Shown one piece after another: positions 60,796 through 64,000 of a DNA stretch of 64,000 nucleotides. This stretch comes from an uncultured Bacteroidales bacterium (GTDB taxonomy: Bacteria; Bacteroidota; Bacteroidia; Bacteroidales; Paludibacteraceae), in contig CACZFM010000008.1 of NCBI GenBank assembly GCA_902780495.1, positions 1-64,000 on the forward strand, written 5' to 3'. The translations under genes and the position numbers were made by a program. Within the stretch, counting starts at the first letter, position 1, and the number at the start of each line of letters is the position of its first letter. The notes under the pieces are model-generated. The model saw only the letters and a list, made by a program, of their open reading frames with translations. It was not told where the DNA came from and made no database searches.

Positions 60796-62427
60796 ATGAA
60801 GACAATCTTTTTAACAGGTGCCACCGGTACAATGGGTTTTGCCGGTCTGCAAGAGATACTGCGTTATCCGAAGCAATACAAGTTGCGAATTCTGGCTCGT
60901 CCGAGCGAGAAAAACAAGCGTCTGTTGGCACCCTATATGAATCAACTGGAGGTGGTTTGGGGTGATCTGACGCGCTATGAGGATGTGCTGAAAGGTGTGA
61001 CAGGTGCCGATGTTGTGCTGCATGTGGGTGGAATGGTGTCTCCTCAGGCGGATTATCGTCCTGCCGCTACGTTGCGCACCAATATCTCTGCCGCCGTCAA
61101 TGTGCGGGATGCCGTGCTGGCACAGCCGGAAGACAAGCAACCCAAGGTGGTGTATATCGGTTCTGTTGCCCAAATGGGTGACCGCCGTGAACCCTTGCAC
61201 TGGGGACGTGCCGGCGACCCAATCTGCGTGTCGGCATACGACCACTATGGTCTGACAAAAGCGATGGCGGAGCGTATTATTACCGGTTCAACGATAAAGA
61301 ATTGGGTGAGTCTCCGTCAATCCGGTATTCTGTATCCGGCCATTTTGAAGAACTATGACCCCATTATGTTCCATGTGCCGATTCGCGGTGTGCTGGAGTG
61401 GGCGACAGTGGAGGACAGCGGACGCTTGTTGGAGCGCGTGTGCCGTGAGGAAGTACCAGAGGAATTCTGGAATCGCTACTACAATATCGGCTCAGGCAAG
61501 GAATACCGTATATCCAATTACGAATTTGAGTGCCTGCTTCTTGGAGCCATCGGCTGTCCTAAGCCCGAAAAGATATTTGCATCTCATTGGTTTACGACCC
61601 GTAATTTCCATGGGATGTGGTATAGTGACGGAGATAAATTGGAAGAGTATCTGCATTTCCGCGCCAATGTGCCGATAAAAGAATACTTTAAACAACTCGC
61701 CCATTCAGATAGCCTACCGGCAGGACTTAAATATGCAGTCCGTTCAAAACTGGTGTATGCCTCACATCTTGTTCCTCATATTGTCAAACTGGCTATGTAT
61801 GCTATGGCAACGAGCAAAGAGCATGGAACACAATGGTGGATTAAGCATAGAAAAGAGCAACGGATTCATGCTTATTACGGTTCGATGGAGAAATACAAGG
61901 CAATTCCAGACTGGAAAGAGATGGATTTGAGCCACAATTCCGAGGAAGAAAGGAGAATGAACCACGGATATGACGAGCAGAAACCTCTCAATATGCTGAC
62001 ACTGGAGGACCTACAGCAAGCCGCCGCTTTCCGAGGAGGAAAATGTTTGGGACCAGTCGAAGAAGGGAAAAACGGTCAGGCACTGATAGATACCCCCATG
62101 CAATGGCAGTGCGCAGAGGGACATGAGTTTATTGCTACCCCTCGTTTGATTCTGCTAGGCGGACACTGGTGCCCTGAATGTTTTCCGTTCCCGTATGACG
62201 AGAAAGCAATTGCCGGTCTGAAAAAGCAATTGGCCCAGACAGATGCGGAAGGAAAGGCTATTTCTGCCGAAGAGCGTCTGCAGGTGCTTGGTTCGCTCAG
62301 AGAGCGTCCTTGGCAATGGGATAAAGAGAGCAAACGTAATCCATTCTTTGCGCAACTATGGGCTCCGTTGCATGATGCCGACGAAGATAATATCTATAGT
62401 TCAGAAGTATTCACGGGGTGGGAGTAA
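60796..62427 (+). CDS. NAD-dependent epimerase/dehydratase with C-terminal zinc-ribbon-like extension
   Basis: A 543-aa protein. Residues 1-310 are an extended SDR: FLTGATGTMGFAGL as the NAD loop, VLHVGGMVSPQ, VYIGSVAQMG, and YDHYGLTKAMAE with the catalytic Tyr and Lys. A C-terminal part unusual for the family includes a CxxxH...CxxC set (QCAEGHEFIA, then GGHWCPECF; about residues 439-462). This resembles a treble-clef/zinc-ribbon fold known in other Bacteroidetes proteins. The substrate is unknown. It stands 26 bases after the Omp85-like gene and abuts the convergent helicase gene. Confidence 0.85.
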   Translation: MKTIFLTGATGTMGFAGLQEILRYPKQYKLRILARPSEKNKRLLAPYMNQLEVVWGDLTRYEDVLKGVTGADVVLHVGGMVSPQADYRPAATLRTNISAAVNVRDAVLAQPEDKQPKVVYIGSVAQMGDRREPLHWGRAGDPICVSAYDHYGLTKAMAERIITGSTIKNWVSLRQSGILYPAILKNYDPIMFHVPIRGVLEWATVEDSGRLLERVCREEVPEEFWNRYYNIGSGKEYRISNYEFECLLLGAIGCPKPEKIFASHWFTTRNFHGMWYSDGDKLEEYLHFRANVPIKEYFKQLAHSDSLPAGLKYAVRSKLVYASHLVPHIVKLAMYAMATSKEHGTQWWIKHRKEQRIHAYYGSMEKYKAIPDWKEMDLSHNSEEERRMNHGYDEQKPLNMLTLEDLQQAAAFRGGKCLGPVEEGKNGQALIDTPMQWQCAEGHEFIATPRLILLGGHWCPECFPFPYDEKAIAGLKKQLAQTDAEGKAISAEERLQVLGSLRERPWQWDKESKRNPFFAQLWAPLHDADEDNIYSSEVFTGWE

Positions 62428-63810
62428 CTACTCTTTCTCTGGCGGATTGAGGATATATACCTCAGATTTTGCCCGTGTGAGTGCCGTATAATACCAACGA
62501 AGGCGACTTTGTTCGTCTTCGTCAGGTATGGAATGTCCGGGATCAATGAATACGCGTTCCCATTGTCCTCCTTGCGCTTTGTGACAGGTAATAGCGTAGG
62601 CAAACCGCACTTGCAAAGCATTGAAATATGGCGATTTGCGAATTTGATCATCCAGTTCTTTACGATTACGGATTTCAGGATAATCTTCTGCGATGCGGTT
62701 GTAGAGCGTGTGCAAGAGGGTATTGTTGTCTTCGGGCGATGCGGTAGTAAGAGTGTCCTTCCATAATGTAGCATCTATCTCCCAATCATAGTCAAGCAAA
62801 CGAAGGGATGCATCTATGAAATGAAAGCCGTAGAGTTCACGTTCATTACGCAGGCGGATAATTTCCAATGTGTCTCCGTTGGCAAGGAAAGGAAGTCCTT
62901 CATAAGGTTGATTCCAGAAATAGTTATTACGGCAGACCATTAATCTATCGCCCGTGGAAAGCTCTTCTTCCCGAAAAAGAATCTGTGCCCTTACTCCTTG
63001 GTTATACAAATTGGCACGGCGGTTGCTGCGTGTTAAAATAACCGTTTCGGCAAGCCCGACTTCCTGATAGGCACGCTCCAATTCTCCGATAAAGTCTTGT
63101 GGGGGCATGAGATGTACATCGTTTTCTTCGGTAATAGTGATTTGTTGCGTTAGACGAATACGGGTGGCATTTTTTAGAATACCACTATCCAATGCTTGCC
63201 GTGCCACCTCTGTCAATGTGGAATACGAAAGATTCAGCCCATATCCTTGCAGGTAATCCGGATCCATCGCTTTGGAATGTATTTGTCCGACAGGGGGCAA
63301 TTGCCCCTCATCACCCAAAAGCAACAGTGAATTGGTCGAAGCAGTCAAACCGATAGTCTGATATACATAGCGAATCAGGTCGTCTATGAGCGAACCAGAA
63401 CCGAAAACAGGATTGTCACGCTCGACAGAAATCAAACTTGCCTCATCCACGATAAATAGAGTGTGATGGAGCAGATTGTCCGCTAAAGTGAAAGTTCCAC
63501 TTCTCCCTTCTCGATATATCCATTTATGAATGGTATAGGCGGGTGTACCTGCATAGTGGCTCATTACTTTGGCCGCCCGTCCTGTCGGGGCAAGAAGGAT
63601 ACAATTCTGTTGAACTTGTTGCATTGCCCGAACAAGGGCCGAGACCAGAGATGTTTTTCCTGTGCCGGCATATCCGCGTAGTAAGAAAGCCTTGCGATCT
63701 GCAGAGGATGTGAGAAATGCGGCCAATTTTTGAATGGTTTCTAACTGTCCGTGATTGGCTTTGAAGGGTAATTGCCCACAAATCTGCGCTATTAGGAATT
63801 TTTCTATCAA
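62428..63810 (-). CDS. RecD-like/PIF1-type ATP-dependent DNA helicase
   Basis: A 460-aa SF1 helicase. The start is a TTG at 63810; no ATG is usable and the family N-terminus (LIEKFLIAQICGQLPFKANHGQ) begins here. Motifs: Walker A RGYAGTGKTSLV, Ia LLAPTGRAAKVM, Walker B LFIVDEASLIS, GDEGQLPPV, and C-terminal TCHKAQGGQWERVFID with YYTALTRAKSEVYIL (UvrD_C_2). This is the exodeoxyribonuclease-V-alpha-like family of Bacteroidetes. The start lies beside the -33 box of the divergent SRP RNA gene. It converges with the epimerase gene with no gap. Confidence 0.9.
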   Translation of the reverse strand: MIEKFLIAQICGQLPFKANHGQLETIQKLAAFLTSSADRKAFLLRGYAGTGKTSLVSALVRAMQQVQQNCILLAPTGRAAKVMSHYAGTPAYTIHKWIYREGRSGTFTLADNLLHHTLFIVDEASLISVERDNPVFGSGSLIDDLIRYVYQTIGLTASTNSLLLLGDEGQLPPVGQIHSKAMDPDYLQGYGLNLSYSTLTEVARQALDSGILKNATRIRLTQQITITEENDVHLMPPQDFIGELERAYQEVGLAETVILTRSNRRANLYNQGVRAQILFREEELSTGDRLMVCRNNYFWNQPYEGLPFLANGDTLEIIRLRNERELYGFHFIDASLRLLDYDWEIDATLWKDTLTTASPEDNNTLLHTLYNRIAEDYPEIRNRKELDDQIRKSPYFNALQVRFAYAITCHKAQGGQWERVFIDPGHSIPDEDEQSRLRWYYTALTRAKSEVYILNPPEKE

Positions 63811-63816
63811 AATTAT

Positions 63817-63847
63817 TTGGTCAATTCAAAAAAATGTAGTACCTTTG
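63817..63847 (+). promoter_or_regulatory. Promoter of the SRP RNA
   Basis: TTG of TTTGGTCAATTC at 63817-63819 and TACCTTTG at 63840-63847, 23 bases apart. The sequence is close to the rpmH and tRNA-Asp promoters (TTTGGTCA with an A-tract). Confidence 0.8.
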
Positions 63848-63854
63848 CACCCGA

Positions 63855-63958
63855 TTTGGGTAAGTCCTATACGACCAGCTCCCTCCGAATTCCCCCAGGT
63901 CTTGACCGAAGCAAGGGTAGGAGGTCGTAGCGGTGCGATATAGATAGCTTACCCTTTT
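63855..63958 (+). ncRNA. ffs: 4.5S signal recognition particle RNA
   Basis: A stem closes GGGTAAG (63858-63864) with CTTACCC (63948-63954). The apical part holds the conserved Ffh-binding loop: CAGGTC near 63896, then GACCGAAGCAAGGGTAGG, the bacterial SRP domain IV pattern. The inner arms (CTCCCTCC, GGAGGTCG) pair around it. Length of about 100 bases is normal for the small bacterial form. SRP RNA with Ffh targets inner-membrane proteins. Confidence 0.9.
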
Positions 63959-63970
63959 TTCTTTTTTTTA
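63948..63970 (+). terminator. Terminator of the SRP RNA
   Basis: The closing stem arm CTTACCC (63948-63954) is followed by TTTTTTCTTTTTTT. The RNA's own terminal stem thus acts as the terminator hairpin. Confidence 0.8.
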
Positions 63971-64000
63971 TATTTGGTGGTGCGTTGTTTTTACTATTGT

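Overview
The window is chromosomal DNA from a member of the phylum Bacteroidota, most likely the order Bacteroidales. Fifteen of the sixteen assigned promoters have the Bacteroidetes -33 TTG / -7 TAnnTTTG architecture with the same internal distance. Very large secreted proteins with C-terminal sorting-like tails point to type IX secretion (T9SS). Lipoproteins, BspA-like leucine-rich repeats, DUF5686 and YfhO proteins fit the same group. Family and genus cannot be settled from the sequence alone; a gut or rumen lineage is plausible.

Layout. (1) 0-5.4 kb, minus strand: two BspA-like secreted proteins, the first cut by the window edge, then an outer-membrane barrel protein and a T9SS-type protein in one operon. 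(2) 5.7-8.3 kb: an orphan AAA ATPase followed by a membrane TPR/HTH sensor-regulator. (3) 8.3-12.3 kb, minus: operon of a TGS/uridine-kinase-type nucleoside kinase, a SPOR protein, folE and galK. (4) 12.4-19.5 kb, plus: rpmH, then rbfA, an FtsX-like permease, a lipoprotein, xerD, a DUF5686 protein and miaB packed with overlaps. (5) 19.5-22.2 kb: an SDR, a repeat-rich spacer with an orphan promoter and a strong hairpin, a toxin-antitoxin-like pair and a frameshifted lipoprotein gene. (6) 22.5-27.2 kb: M16 peptidase, hypoxanthine phosphoribosyltransferase and a flavodiiron protein. (7) 27.2-32.5 kb, minus: YfhO and a lipoprotein fusing a GH2 glycosidase to an aldose 1-epimerase. (8) 32.6-37.2 kb: poorly characterised small genes, tRNA-Asp, a frameshifted ydeI-like gene and an IS21-family remnant. 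(9) 37.2-55.8 kb, minus: an 18.5 kb run of six tightly spaced genes behind one visible promoter. It contains four large secreted proteins (1985, 677, 543 and 2327 aa), a 52-aa Pro-rich peptide and a barrel protein with an 18-residue tandem repeat. (10) 55.8-64 kb: tRNA-Arg, RNase H, GAPDH, a DUF819 membrane protein, an Omp85-like barrel, an epimerase fused to a zinc ribbon, a RecD-like helicase and the 4.5S SRP RNA.

How the genes fit together. The housekeeping blocks cover translation (rpmH, rbfA, miaB, two tRNAs, SRP RNA), central carbon and galactose metabolism (GAPDH, galK, GH2-GalM) and salvage (hpt, nucleoside kinase). The most unusual content is the secreted-protein operon in 37-56 kb and a dispersed intergenic element made of five 11-bp-phased units, present three times. 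These two, plus promoter sequences duplicated between unlinked genes, are the best candidates for undescribed biology here. All boundaries and functions are read by eye; no database search or structure prediction was run.
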